A stretch of 64,000 nt of DNA, from assembly GCF_000283155.1 (NCBI RefSeq), contig NW_004454193.1, positions 5,990,457-6,054,456 of the forward strand, written 5' to 3'. The DNA is from Ceratotherium simum simum. Taxonomy: Eukaryota; Chordata; Mammalia; Perissodactyla; Rhinocerotidae. Made by a program: the position numbers and the translations under genes. This document shows positions 43,201 to 54,180 of the stretch, piece after piece; the first letter of the stretch is position 1; each line of letters opens with the position of its first letter. A model generated the notes under the pieces. It was not told the DNA's origin and ran no database searches. It worked only from the letters and a program-made list of their open reading frames with translations.

Positions 43201-44459
43201 TGAGTGAATGAGTGAATGACCAGAGCCCCACATCAAGGGCCCCTCCAGTCCCCTCCCCTGATGTGTCCCGGCCCCCCAGGCGGAGGTGGGCCCGCTCAGT
43301 AGACCCTGACCTTCAAGCTGAGTAAAGCCCAGACTCTGTTCAGTTGCAGGGCCCATCTGGTGGAAGCTACAGTGAGTCACTCAGAGAGCTGTTTACAAGG
43401 TGGTCAGAGCCAAAGATCCGATGCCCGAGAAGTCGGGTGATGTGTCTGAGGTCACCCAAGATCAGAGTGTGACTGAGCCAGGGTTCAGAAGAGACCTCCT
43501 GCTCCCGGTCCCCATGGGTCCACTCGCTCAGCAGATGAGAAATCAGGGAGCAGACAGAGGTCACAGTGGACTGGGGGCCTCACTCTAGCCGTCCGGAGGA
43601 GGTGGCCTAGGCTCATGGGATTTAGATGTTTGGCAAGGGGAACAGGTGAGGGGCTGCTGGGGTCTTCTTGCAGCAAAGGAAAGGCTGGAGGGGTCTGGGG
43701 AGGTGACGTCATCATGCAGATTTCTCCTAAATCCTATCCTCAACAGGACGCACTCTGACTGGGCTGGCCTTTGCTCCACTGACGGCTGCTTCTGGACATC
43801 CCAGACATCTGTCCCCCACCCACCAACTACGTGACCTTGGCAGGTCCGTTAACCCCCTGGAACCTCGCAATGGCTGGTGGCCATGACTCACATTAGCCAA
43901 AACCTGAGGACTCCTGGGTGGGTTTGAGCCCTCAGCAGCCTGTCCCCAGGAGGGAACAAGGACCAGGCTCTAGTCACCCAGGAAGGGAGGCTGGGCCCAG
44001 AGAAAGTAGAGGCTGGTCACCTCAGTCTGGCCTCAGTATTTTTAGCGTCTTCCCTCCTTTCTTCCCTCCCACAAGCCACTAGCCCACTCCTTGCCCAAAT
44101 AACAGTCACCGAAATAGCCCTGGCAGTGGACGGAGGGGTACTGGGAAGTTCCCCTCCCTCCCTCCTGCGAGTCGGTCAGGCGTGAGCTGAAGTCCCAGGC
44201 TGGGTGAGGCCCAAGCGGAGGCTGTTAATTGTACCTTAGCTCCGAATAAAAAAATAGCTCTCCGCTGGTTCTGAGGAGCCAGGTGCTGGCCTCTCCCTGG
44301 CCCCTGGGCTTGCTAGGGACAGACGCCTCGGGGTCTGGAGGAGGACTGTCTCCCAGAAGGCAGCAGCAAGGTGGGCAAAGTGACCGGAGAGAATGTCGTG
44401 CTCAGAGCTCCCTATCACACTCATCATACAGGTTGGGGTCCAGGAGCAGGGAGGGTACG
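43201..44459. other. Intergenic; MIR-like scrap near 43820-43870
   Basis: CTACGTGACCTTGGCAGGTC is MIR-like. No gene evidence elsewhere. Confidence 0.45.
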
Positions 44460-44715
44460 TGTGCTCGGCCCTCACCTCCTCAGGGAGCCCTTTGCTGACC
44501 ACCCTGCTAACACAGGGCCCTGTCGCTAGCCCCTCACCTGCTCTGCTTTTCTTCATAGACCGCTCACTGCCTGGCGTGATATCATGCATCTGCTTGCATA
44601 CGTATTTCCCGCCTCCCACATTAGAAGGCAGCTTCCCAAGGCAGGACGTGGGTCTGTCTGTGCCCACCGTGTCCTCTGCACCTAGACCAATGCCTGCAAC
44701 TCAATAAATTCAACA
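44460..44715 (+). mobile_element. L2 LINE 3' end
   Basis: CCCTCACCTCCTCAGGGAGC, CTTTGCTGACCACCCTGCTA, GTGGGTCTGTCTGTGCCCAC and TGCAACTCAATAAATTCAAC in L2 order. Confidence 0.8.
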
Positions 44716-44971
44716 CTGGCAAATAATTGGGTGAAGAAGAAAATCACTATGCACAGCAGATCTGGCCGGTTCTTGATGCCAAGTGGTGAAAAGCTAGAAA
44801 AAGAGGGAGAAGCGAGACGCAAGGTCCCCACCAGCACCAAATTCCCCCCACCAGCCCCCCACACCAGTAAGAACTGTCCTTCCTGTGCGCCCAGCTGTCT
44901 ACAGATTTCAGAACCCGCCCTCTCTCCTCGCCACAGCCCTGGGCAGCAGAGATGGTCCCTGTTAACAACAA
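44716..44971. other. Intergenic, nothing recognised
   Basis: No gene or clear repeat. Confidence 0.5.
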
Positions 44972-45210
44972 TGAACTAAGCACTTTCTAACTGCTTTGTT
45001 TACGTAACTAACACAGGCAATTCTGGCAGAAATCCTCAGAAGTCAGACCCATCATTATCTCCATTTTATAGCTGATGAAACTGGGGTCCTGAGAAATAAA
45101 GCAACTTGGCTCAAATTGCATGACCCCTAAGTCTCAGTGCCGGGATGTGAGCCCAGGCTGGGATTTGAACCCAGGGAGCCTGGACCCAGAGGCCCTGCCC
45201 TAGACTCTGC
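44972..45210 (-). mobile_element. MIR SINE, minus strand, nearly full length
   Basis: AACTAAGCACTTTCTAACTG, TTATCTCCATTTTATAGCTG, AAAGCAACTTGGCTCAAATT and CTGGGATTTGAACCCAGGGA: complete reversed MIR. Confidence 0.88.
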
Positions 45211-45347
45211 ACGTAGAGCCTGCAGTCTAGTGAGAACCCTGCTGTTCAGAGAGGTCACGACCTTCCCGCAGCCAGCCTGGACTCTCGTTGCCCTGCCTCC
45301 GTCAGTAACAGCACCGGCGGTGTCTGCACATGGCGTCAACAGCTTCT

Positions 45348-45465
45348 AAAGGGCTTCATGTGTGTCACCTCAGTCCCTCTTCATGGCAACCCTGAGAGGT
45401 TGTATTAACACTCCTTCCATGCCCATTTTTCAGAGGCGGCAGCAGATGCCCAAGAGGTCACTTTG
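45348..45465 (-). mobile_element. MIR fragment, minus strand
   Basis: CTTCATGGCAACCCTGAGAG, CATGCCCATTTTTCAGAGGC: reversed MIR middle. Confidence 0.65.
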
Positions 45466-45599
45466 GGTGGAATCTCCTGACGTCTTTTGCTTTCACAGTG
45501 TGCCACCCTCTCGGCTTCCCTTTCTCCCCAGCTGTGACTCGGGCCCAGACTAATGCGAGTGCAGCTGCTGGGCGCCTTGGCCCAGGAGGCAGCCCTGGC

Positions 45600-45730
45600 A
45601 GGAGCCCTCCCGCCACTGGGTGGCTGTTAAATGCCTTCTCGACTTTTAATGAGCTTTATCACCCTGCCTCCTGCTGAGTTGCCTTGATGGCAGCACCATT
45701 AAGGCAAATCATCAAGATGAACAAATAAAG
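45600..45730. promoter_or_regulatory. Possible conserved noncoding element
   Basis: Repeat-free block with CGACTTTTAATGAGCTTTAT, CACCATTAAGGCAAATCATC. Short and only suggestive. Confidence 0.28.
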
Positions 45731-46189
45731 GTATAAGGAGCTGGACGCTGGAGAATTCCGTTCAAGAGCACAGACTGTGGTGGGATGTGAACTGGAGTCA
45801 CTCCCCCGAGGGCTCCCCCAGGGGTCAAGGGACCTGGATTCTGGGGTCTTCTCCACCGACTTCTTTGTGCCTCCGATGCCTTATCTTGCGTGGAGACAAG
45901 CATCTGTGCTTTTGGGTTCTTTTGCAGGGGTCTGGCTAGGGTCCCAAGAGATGGGACACAGGGTTTGAAGGTTGTGCCTGCAGGGTGGGCAGCCCCCCAC
46001 CGCTCACCCAGCACAAATTTCTAAGTTTTCAAGGTCATCTTTCAATGTCCATCTGCCGCTCTCTAGGGTTTCCTGAGGCTTCTATCTAGGGACCTATGTG
46101 GGCCAGCCTGCTCCAGCCCTGTCCACAGTCTGGATTTTTCTCTACCCTTTCATTTTTTTTTCTCATTCATGAATTCATTCATTCCCTGC
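45731..46189. other. Intergenic, nothing recognised
   Basis: No gene or clear repeat. Confidence 0.5.
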
Positions 46190-46455
46190 TCGAATGTTCC
46201 CTCCTCAGAGTCTTCCTTTTCTCCTTTATCTAGTGCTGCAGCCTCATCTCTCTCTCACCCCTTACTTGAGTCTGTCTTCCTTATAACGAGTAAGCACTTG
46301 ACATTAATTACTTAATTTCTTCCCTCTCTGTCTCCTATAGGAGTGTCAGCTCCATGAGGGCGGGGACCTGGTTCCGTCTATTCACCTCAGTGGCCCCAGA
46401 ACTTAGCCCAGCGCCTGGCACAGAGGAGGAGCTCAGGAAAGATTTGTTGAAGGTT
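46190..46455 (+). mobile_element. L2 LINE 3' end
   Basis: CTCAGAGTCTTCCTTTTCTC, GCTCCATGAGGGCGGGGACC and TTAGCCCAGCGCCTGGCACA, then AGATTTGTTGAAGG: the L2 3' end. Confidence 0.85.
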
Positions 46456-46836
46456 AAATTCATTTGCCCAACACATGTGGGGGAAGGCCACCCCATCAGA
46501 AAGTCTCCCGGAGATTTCGTCTCTCAGGGTCTGCCCACAGACCCGGCTCCTCGCTGAGGGTTGTAAGACAGCCACGCGGACACCCCACAGGCCAGGTGTG
46601 GATGGGGAGGACTTAGCGGGAGACCTATTTTCACCTGGGGTTTCAGAGACCCTTCCATCTGCTCGAGGAGACCACACAGCCTCCTCAGGCTCTTACTCAC
46701 CCGACTCCCACCCAGCTTAACGACACCGGACAGGCCCCCTCTGACGAGCATTACACACTGAGAGTCTGCCCAAGATTTTGTTTGGAGAAAGAGTTCCACC
46801 AAATAGAAAGCAAACTTTTGAAAAGAAAAACCTCTG

Positions 46837-46838
<2 letters not shown>
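46456..46838. other. Intergenic, nothing recognised
   Basis: No gene or clear repeat. Confidence 0.5.

Positions 46839-46870
<32 letters not shown>
46839..46870. repeat. (TG)16 microsatellite
   Basis: Pure TG array followed by T-rich DNA. Likely polymorphic. Confidence 0.92.
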
Positions 46871-46873
<3 letters not shown>

Positions 46874-47204
46874 TTTTTGTTCTTTTTTTTTAATAGAGCA
46901 GCATATAATGTACCAGCACGGGAGTCAGGAAACCTCTTCCGTAAGGGGTCAGAGAGTAAGTGCGTTAGGGTTTGAGGCCACATCGTCTCTGGCAACCACT
47001 CAGCTTCTGTGTGTGGTAGCAGCCAGAGACAATGTGAAAACAGTTCAATTCTTTTTTACAGACACTTAAATTTCATGTAATTTTCACATGCCATGTCGTA
47101 TTATTCTTCTCTTAATTTTTTTCAGCCATTTAAAAATATGAAAACTATTCTTGACTTGAAGGCTATAAAAAAACCAGGCAGGGGGAGGATTGGCCCATGG
47201 GCCC

Positions 47205-47375
47205 TGGTTTGTAACCAGAAGACCTGTAGTGATTAGAAGACCTGGGTTCAAGTCCTCCTTGATCGCCAACTCGCTGAGCAACGTTGAGCAGTTAGCTCTG
47301 TCGGTCTCTCTGGGGCTCAGTTCCCCTACCTGGAAAAGGAGGGCCTGGGCCGGATGGTCTCCAAAGCCCCATTCC
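47205..47375 (+). mobile_element. MIR-type SINE
   Basis: AGAAGACCTGGGTTCAAGTC, CAACTCGCTGAGCAACGTTG, then GGGCTCAGTTCCCCTACCTG and TGGTCTCCAAAGCCCC: MIR or MIR3-like. Confidence 0.68.
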
Positions 47376-47689
47376 ACTGTAACACCTAATGGTGGAAATT
47401 TCAGAAGTTCTGCTGGGCAGTGGAAGGAGACACTTTCACCGGGAGTGGGAGAGGAAGCCCTTCTGGGGGCCCTGCAACCCCATCACCTGGGAAGAGGAGA
47501 GGGTGTCTCCTTGGCGACGTCTGGCTCCACTAGTGGTTGAGTGGGTCTTGGGGCCTTAGGGGTCCAATGACCTATGGACAAAGGGTTTTTGGCTGAAACA
47601 TCAGAGCCATCATCCCCACCCCTTCCCAGCTCCCAGCTGGGGCCCCTCACCATTCATGCCCGCCCCCCATCCCGATGCCTTGCTTAACA
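47376..47689. other. Intergenic, nothing recognised
   Basis: No gene or clear repeat. Confidence 0.5.
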
Positions 47690-47870
47690 AAGACAGAGAC
47701 AGCAGTTGACACTGTAATGTTGAAAATTGCTTGTTTCAGAACATCCCAGTAAACAAGCCCGTCTTTGTTTTAATCCCAGCCTAGCTTACTGTAGTTAATT
47801 ATAGGAATTTGTGGCTATTTATGTGAACCGAGGACAGGCGAAAACATTCATTTGTCGGCCGTGTAAGTGC
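47690..47870. promoter_or_regulatory. Candidate conserved noncoding element with FOX and homeodomain sites
   Basis: Repeat-free block with forkhead-type GTAAACAA (47749-47756), SOX-like CTTTGTT (47763-47769), bicoid-type TAATCC (47771-47776) and TTAATTA (47795-47801), all within about 55 bases. This clustering looks like an enhancer core. Confidence 0.42.
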
Positions 47871-48699
47871 TGGGTGGGAATGGGCTCGGAGTGCCGAGAG
47901 GACCTAGGTAGCATTTGTCCCGGGGGCTGTGCAAGGTAGTGAGGGGCCCAGGTGTGTAATTATCCCCTCTGCCCCCAAAGAGAGAGAAGGCCGCCATAGA
48001 AAGTGACACCTAATGACTGTTTTCGGGCCACAATAGGGAACGGGAAAGGCCCCGTGTTTAAGGTAATTGCCTGAGATGGGGGCCTCGCACCTGCCAGGTG
48101 AGCTGGGTTATTTCTGGGCCTGTCAGCCGCCTGCCCCGTGTGCCTGTCCCCGGTGCGTCTGGCGAGAAGGAAGCAGGGCCGAGGTTTCCCAGGGGCTTGG
48201 GGAGCTGGGAGAGGGCCATGGAAGCTCGAGGGCACGGGTGCCGCCCTTTCTCCCTCTTCTCCAGCCCCAGAGGAGCCACGGTTAGTGAGGAATGTTAACA
48301 AAGAGGAGACAGTGCTGGCTAAACAGAGGCCCCATGACAATCCCTGGCCCAAACAAAGCCCCCCGGGCCCCCACCGCACACCCGCACGAGAAAACAAGCC
48401 AGGCCTTTGTGCACACTCAGTAATTATCACTCGCAATTACTCGAGTCAGGGCCGCTGGGCTGTGCTGGGGCGGCGGTCACGGAGCGGAGTGCTTCAGAAA
48501 ACTCTGGGCATCTGGGGGTACAGTACCTGCTGCTCAGGCCGATTCTCTAGGACACTGCCCACCAGAGGATCCCTGAGGGGCCCGGGTGCCCTGCTCCAGA
48601 CTCCAGATCCTGGATCCTGCTATTGGGAGCCCCAGGAGGCTGAGCCCCCATGCTCCAACAAGCCCACAATGGTGGGCTCGGGCCTGCTCTCTATGCTAA
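47871..48699. other. Intergenic, GC-moderate, nothing recognised
   Basis: A 198-residue open frame (48138-48734) crosses this DNA but has no domain and runs into L2 sequence. AATTATCACTCGCAATTACTC at about 48422 could be a small conserved motif. Confidence 0.45.
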
Positions 48700-48930
48700 A
48701 CTCTCATCCCTTGACTCCCACCATTCATCTCTGAGCCCTCACACGTCCCTCTCTCTGAGTCCTGGCCCCCAACCTTCGCCTCACTCCTTTTCCTCTTCTC
48801 TTACCTCCTCCAGATCCAGATCCTGCCTCCTCCAGGAAACCTCCCGGGACTGCTCCACCCAATGCTTATCTCTCCCTGGTGGCCTTTCACAAGTTAGTGA
48901 TTCACTATCCTACACCCGTGTCTAAGTGAG
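48700..48930 (+). mobile_element. L2 LINE fragment
   Basis: CCTCACTCCTTTTCCTCTTC, CCTGCCTCCTCCAGGAAACC and CTCCCTGGTGGCCTTTCACA resemble L2 3' sequence. Confidence 0.55.
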
Positions 48931-48989
48931 AGCACGTATATGTACGTATGTGTACACAAGAGTGCTGCTCTGCCAACTCAGTTATGAAC

Positions 48990-49225
48990 TTAATAATAAC
49001 AGTAATCCCAGTGATAATAATTATCCCCAACATTTACTGAGTGCTTACTATGTACCAGGCACAGCACTAAGAGTTTTCCAGGCATTTATCATTTAAGTCT
49101 TACAATAATCTTCAGAAGTAGGCATTGTTATTATTCCCGTTTTACATTTGAGAAAACTGTGGCACAGAGAGGTTAAGCAACTTGTCTGAGGCCACAGAGC
49201 AGCAAGTGGAGGCAGTGGTGAGCTG
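48990..49225 (-). mobile_element. MIR SINE, minus strand, nearly full length
   Basis: CAACATTTACTGAGTGCTTA, CTATGTACCAGGCACAGCAC, TTATTCCCGTTTTACATTTG and GTTAAGCAACTTGTCTGAGG: very clear reversed MIR. Confidence 0.93.
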
Positions 49226-50566
49226 GAGCTGGTGTGTAATGGCTTGCGAGGGCTGATCACGCGCAATTTTCCCAACTCTGCGTTTAGTCACATCGGTACC
49301 TTGAAACTGGCCATGGTGGTAATATTTACACCACGGGAATCAGCAAATGCCACAGACAAGGGCTACTCCCCTTCCCCAGAAAGTCAGTTGTCAAACAGTT
49401 ACCAGCACACCACGGGGCTGGACTCATGCTGTCCAACTACCAAGCTTGTGCCCCCTGCATTATGGGTGAGGGTGTTTTTGTATCGCCCCTGCTGACTCCC
49501 ACACCACAGGGCAGTTCTGGGTGCATAAGAGGTGAACTTGTCTTCTGTCCACTCAGAGGAGCAGGGACTGATTTCCGGGCTATTAGATAGGGGAGAGGGA
49601 GTTTGGCTTTAACTTGGAGGGGGACAAGACATCACCCTCTCCCTTGGCCCCAGCTGCCCCTGGTGTACAGAGGTCCCTGTTATTTCTTTGTGAGCCCAGA
49701 GCCCTGGGCCACCAATGGTCCATGAGGATGAGCATCCTCCAGGCTTGACCCTGGCAGAGGCCTGCACCTCTGTCCAGCTGCCAGGCAAGAGCTGAGAACT
49801 GCAGACACAGATCAGTTAGAAACTAGCTGCATCTCTGTTTCAAAACACACAAGACAAGAAAAGCTGCAGATAATGTTAGAAAGGGTCAAAGTTAGCCGTT
49901 TTCCGAGAGCCCCAGCAGGGCCGGGCTGGCCGGCTGTCTCGTGGAGTTATTTTGGGTTCCCTGCCTGGTGGCTTGGAGCAATGTGCTGGGCACCCATCGG
50001 CCAGAGAGGCCAAGAGGTCCCTGCCATCCAGGGCTGCCATTTTACACCAGGGTAATGATGGTTTCTGGGCGAGAGAGATCAATAGAGGATAAAAATAGAC
50101 TCCCATCACATCTGGACGCCCGCTCTGTGTCCCTCGATGACTCAGAGCACCCCCTGTGGAGCTGGAGTGGAGACTACTGGACACAACAGGTCTGGCGAAG
50201 CACTGCAGGGATGGGCTGTCCCCCCCAGCCCCTCAAGGCCCCAGAGCCCCCAGACCCAAATGGGGAGACCACCGAGGAGAATTCAGTGTCGGGGAGGTTC
50301 TTATGGCACCCACATTCTCACCCAGTTTCCTCAGAGAAGGCCCCTCTCAGTTGTCCATAGCACAAGAGGGGTGAGGGACGTCGACCAGAGGGAGCCAGCA
50401 AGACTCGCAGACACTGGCTGTGCGGCTGCAAGAGACAAGAATGCAGAGACTCTTCTGCCCTTAGAGAACTCACGCTCTGGGTGAGGAGACAGCTAGGGCA
50501 GCAGATAACTGTCTCACAGAGAGATAGCCCTTCAGGGGCCTGTGGAGGCCTGTGGAGACAAACAGT
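49226..50566. other. Intergenic, nothing recognised
   Basis: About 1.3 kb of unique-looking DNA with no coding signature and no clear repeat. Confidence 0.5.
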
Positions 50567-50760
50567 AAATGATATTGTTATTTGAGTACCAGCCACTCTA
50601 GATGCATCATCTCACTTCAGCCTCATAGCAGCCCATGAAGTCACTATTACAATGATCCCACTTTACAGACAGCTAAACTGAGGCTCAGAGGGCCAGGGTA
50701 ACATGCCCAGAGTCACCAGACAGTGCTCAGTGGTGCTGGCTCCCAAGCACTGGCCTCTCT
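50567..50760 (-). mobile_element. MIR SINE, minus strand
   Basis: TCATCTCACTTCAGCCTCAT, CACTTTACAGACAGCTAAAC, TGAGGCTCAGAGGGCCAGGG: reversed MIR. Confidence 0.85.
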
Positions 50761-50797
50761 GCCTCCATGAGCTGCAGTCTCCACCTTTCTGCCATAG

Positions 50798-51025
50798 ACC
50801 AGGGCTTGGTGAACTTTCTCATAAAGGGCCAGATGGTGAGTCCTCTAACCCATGCAGGCCAGACGGTCTCAGTCGCAACCACTTACCTCTGCCGTTGCAG
50901 CGCGAAGGCAGCCTTGAACAATGGATGGATGTGTACGCTTGGCTCTGTCCCAATAAAACTTTATTTACAAAAGCAAGTGGCTGGCTGGATTCTCCCTCTG
51001 GCTATAATTTGCCAGCCCCTACTCT
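50798..51025 (+). mobile_element. hAT-Charlie-type MITE
   Basis: AGGGCTTGGTGAACTTTCTC, ATAAAGGGCCAGATGGTGAG, TCTGCCGTTGCAGCGCGAAG, CCAATAAAACTTTATTTAC, and the inverted end AATTTGCCAGCCCCTA. The ends form the inverted pair expected of this family. No transposase. Confidence 0.85.
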
Positions 51026-51160
51026 AGTGCCCTAAGATGTATTTTATTATGAGACCATCGTGAGGGAATTCAACTTCTGGAGCTCGCAAAGTTCTGGTAA
51101 CTTTCACCACTTTCAGCATTGTCAGATCTGGACTTTTCTCTCTGTGCTTTGCGCTGGAGC

Positions 51161-51482
51161 AGCACTGTTTAATAGAAATACAAACAGAAGGCATACACAT
51201 AACTTAATATCTTCTAGTAATTACGTTAGAAAGGAAAAAAACAGGTAAAATTAATTTTAATAATATATTTGATTTAACACAGTCTATCAAAACTATTATG
51301 ATTTCAGCAGCTAGTCAATACAATGAGTTAGGAATATGATTTTTAACGTTCTTTTTTCACACTAAGTCTTCACAATCTGGTGTGTAGTTAATCCTCACAG
51401 TACATCTCAATCCACACTTCCTTCTTTGCAGTGCTCAGTAGCCACACATGGCTGGCGGCTGTCTTACTGGACGGTGCAGCTC
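51161..51482 (+). mobile_element. hAT-type MITE relic, family not named
   Basis: Starts AGCAGCACTGTTTAATAGAA and ends AGTAGCCACACATGGCTGGC then TTACTGGACGGTGCAGCTC, so the ends are inverted copies (CAGCACTGT / ACGGTGC). Internal ATTAATTTTAATAATATATT is typical of this AT-rich MITE. Confidence 0.78.
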
Positions 51483-51611
51483 TTAAGTAAAACTAAGGTG
51501 TTTTTACTGGTTTAAGATGAAAATATAAGAACAACAGAAACAAGAGAGAAACTCTTGAGTGGCTCAGTGAAGTGGTCAAGGCTCTCCAGAGAGATCGAAA
51601 CGACAGGATGA

Positions 51612-52056
51612 GAACCGAGAGGGAGAGAGAGGGAGATTTACCATGAGGCGTTGGCTTACACAGTTATGGGGGCTGACAAGTCCCAGGATCTGTAGTTGGC
51701 AAGGCGGAAACCCCAGACAACCGATGGCAGTTCCAGCAAGAAAGCCGACAAGCCAGGGACCCAAGAAGAGCTGATGTTTCAGTTCAAGTTCAAAGGCAGG
51801 AAAAAAAACTGATGTCCCAGCCGGTAGGCAGGGGGAGTTGCCCCTCACTTGCAAGAGTGTCAGCATCTTTGTTCTATTCAGGACTAGATGAGGCCCACGC
51901 GCACTGGGGAAGGCAATCTGCTTGACTCAGTCCACTGATTCACATGTTAATCTCATCCAGAAACACCCACACAGACACACCCAGAATAACGCTGGACCAA
52001 ATATCTGGGCATCTTGTGACCCAGTCAAGTTGACATATGAAATTAACCGTCACAGT
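51612..52056 (-). mobile_element. Probable old LINE-like 3' end, minus strand (family N, copy 2)
   Basis: Plus-strand landmarks: GGCTTACACAGTTATGGGGG, TTTGTTCTATTCAGGACTAG, ATGAGGCCCACGCGCACTGG, TTAATCTCATCCAGAAACAC, CAAATATCTGGGCATCTTGT and GAAATTAACCGTCACAG. Longer than the copy at 37382-37776 and better preserved. Confidence 0.7.
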
Positions 52057-52390
52057 CAGGGAATGCTTCCTGGAGGAAGAGTCATCCGAATGGATACCTG
52101 AAAGCAGAGAAGTTTGCCTCACAGAGAGATGGGGATTGGGGCTCCATGCAGAGAGAACAGCATGTGCAAAGGCCCAGAGGTGCCAGAGCATGGAGGTGTT
52201 CAGCCACTGCAAGCAGTGCCAGTGACTGGATTTTGGACTGCAGGGTTGAGGTGGACAGGGCCTGGGCCCGGGTTGTGGTGAGCAGGGAGGTCTGTGGTGG
52301 ATGCTATGATGGATGCAGGCTTTGCAAGTCTTGGGACGAAGTTTGAGCTTGATTCTGAAGGCAAAAGGAAGTCGTGACGGACAATAGCCT
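52057..52390 (+). repeat. Ancient interspersed repeat, family J, third copy
   Basis: GAATGCTTCCTGGAGGAAGA, GAACAGCATGTGCAAAGGCC and GAGCTTGATTCTGAAGGCAA match family J landmarks at 8213 and beyond. It starts exactly where family N ends. Confidence 0.6.
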
Positions 52391-52502
52391 CTCCATAATC
52401 TCCATCAGATACCCCAGAGCCTCTGCGAACACAGGCACAATCTGACTAAAACCTGTGCCATGCAGCTTCTAGACAAGTCCTCCAACGCTGGCTGCCCGGA
52501 GT

Positions 52503-52641
52503 GCGGTTCTCAGACCAGCAGCCCCAGCAGGCCCCGGGAGCTTGATGGAATGTAGCAACCCGGGCCCCACCCCAGACCTGCTGCCCCCGAATCTGCTTTA
52601 AACGAGGTAGCCAGTGCACACACACGAGTTTGTGACCACTG
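52503..52641 (-). mobile_element. MER5A-type hAT MITE, minus strand
   Basis: GCGGTTCTCAGACCAGCAGC, GGGCCCCACCCCAGACCTGC, CCCCGAATCTGCTTTAAACG and the inverted end TTTGTGACCACTG: MER5A order with both ends. Confidence 0.85.
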
Positions 52642-53499
52642 ACCTGAGTGACTTCAGTTTGGGTAGGAGGGGACCTTTCCGAACTCGCTGCTCTTTACCA
52701 CCTTCCAAGTCCTGCCTCGTGCCAGCAGCCCCTTGCCCCCCTGCACCGTCCCTGTGCCCTCGAGCGCTCAGAAAACTCTTCTGGTTGCTGCCACAAACTA
52801 GGCAAATTAAAGAGATGCCCCCGACCCCATTTCCCGTTCCTTGGGTGTTTTAAATATTCCCTGTTTGGATCTCTTAGAGCTGCTTTAGATCTCTGCTTTT
52901 CTCTCCCAGGGCAAAAACGATAGTGCCCACGCTGCTGGGGCTGGTGTGTTTCACAGTAAGCGCTGAACAAGGGGAGACGGGGAGGCCACGGGCTGGACTT
53001 CAAAAGCACCCACCGTAGGCCCAGCCTGCTGGGAACAGGGCGCGGGGGAGGGAGGGGCATAATCATCTGGGGAACGGATTTTCATCACAGAGGGAAGCAT
53101 CTGATAGGTTTCCATCCTTGGCAAGTTCTCAGGCTGCCTGACCCGCATTTGTCATGCTGTTCATTTCGTTCCTGTGCGAGGTGGGCCGTTAAGATGCCTT
53201 CTCCTCGAGTGCTTCTGGGCAGGGGAGACAGCCCGCTTTTGCTGCAGAATGCAGGAGACATCCACGTGTCACTGCTGTGAGACAAAAGAGTGGTTTTGAG
53301 CCCAGGCTAAGCGGCTTTCCAGCACAGCTCCGGCACTCGCTGAAGATACCCAGTTGATAGGTTTAGACTTTTTTTTCCCCTCCCCAGTAGATAGCCGCAC
53401 AGTCGTCTCACAGCAGAAGGACGTCCTAGGACGATGCTTAAAGGATGAGTGGAGAGCGATTACACCAGCGGGTTTTCGGATTCCAGAAGCATTTTGGGG
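52642..53499. other. Intergenic, nothing recognised
   Basis: No gene or clear repeat. Confidence 0.5.
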
Positions 53500-53600
53500 A
53501 ATTGTATAAAATGTACCCCCGAAGGGTCTCATTGAACATAATTATCATTGATTGACTGGATTTTATTTCATTGACATCAAAATTATTTTAAACCAAAATT
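53500..53600. promoter_or_regulatory. Possible conserved noncoding element
   Basis: AT-rich repeat-free block: ACATAATTATCATTGATTGA, TTTATTTCATTGACATCAAA, ATTATTTTAAACC. TGATTGAC resembles a PBX site. Confidence 0.3.
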
Positions 53601-53734
53601 TTCCAACTTAAGATTTATCCTCCCTTGGGATAATATTCTGGGTAAAATGAAAGAGATTGCTCTTGTGATATTCTGCAGACAGATCTCCTGCCCCCAACCA
53701 GGGGGGTAAGTTTTAGCTGCACAAAAAGAGTAAG

Positions 53735-53975
53735 TCGTAGAATAATGATAATAATGCACATTTATTGAGTGCATATGATATAGCCCCAGGCTAAGCCCTT
53801 CATGTGTGTTAACCCACAGAATCCTCACAACAGCCTGTCGGACGGATCATTTATCATACTCATTTTACAGATGAGAAAAACGAGGCACAGGCAAGTTAAA
53901 GGATTTGTCCAAGGTTATGCAGCCTGGTAGGGACAAATCCAGGATGTAAATACAGTCTGATTCAGATGCCTCTGT
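53735..53975 (-). mobile_element. MIR SINE, minus strand, nearly full length
   Basis: AATAATGCACATTTATTGAG, AATCCTCACAACAGCCTGTC, CATACTCATTTTACAGATGA, AAAGGATTTGTCCAAGGTTA: clear reversed MIR. Confidence 0.92.
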
Positions 53976-54002
53976 TTTTTATCCCCATGTGGCCCTGCCT
54001 CT

Positions 54003-54180
54003 CAGTGATTTGTACAATCTTATTATATCCTCACAACCATCCTTGAAGAAGAAATTGTTATGACCCGCATTTTACAGATGGAGTAACTAAGATTCCAAGA
54101 GGTTATATGAGCTCGCGAAGGGCAGGATTAAGACATTAGCCCAGATCTTCTGGTTTCAAATCCTCCGCTCTTTCCATTTT
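54003..54180 (-). mobile_element. MIR SINE, minus strand, adjacent second copy
   Basis: TATATCCTCACAACCATCCT, GACCCGCATTTTACAGATGG and TTTCAAATCCTCCGCTCT: a second reversed MIR right after the first. Confidence 0.85.

Noticed and set aside
46200..46455. AATTCATTCATT and GAATGAATGA type tandem motifs in several places
   Set aside because: They are the usual tandem tails of L2 elements rather than independent repeats.
48138..48734. Longest open frame outside IRX5 (198 residues)
   Set aside because: Runs from GC-moderate intergenic DNA into L2-like sequence; no conserved motif.
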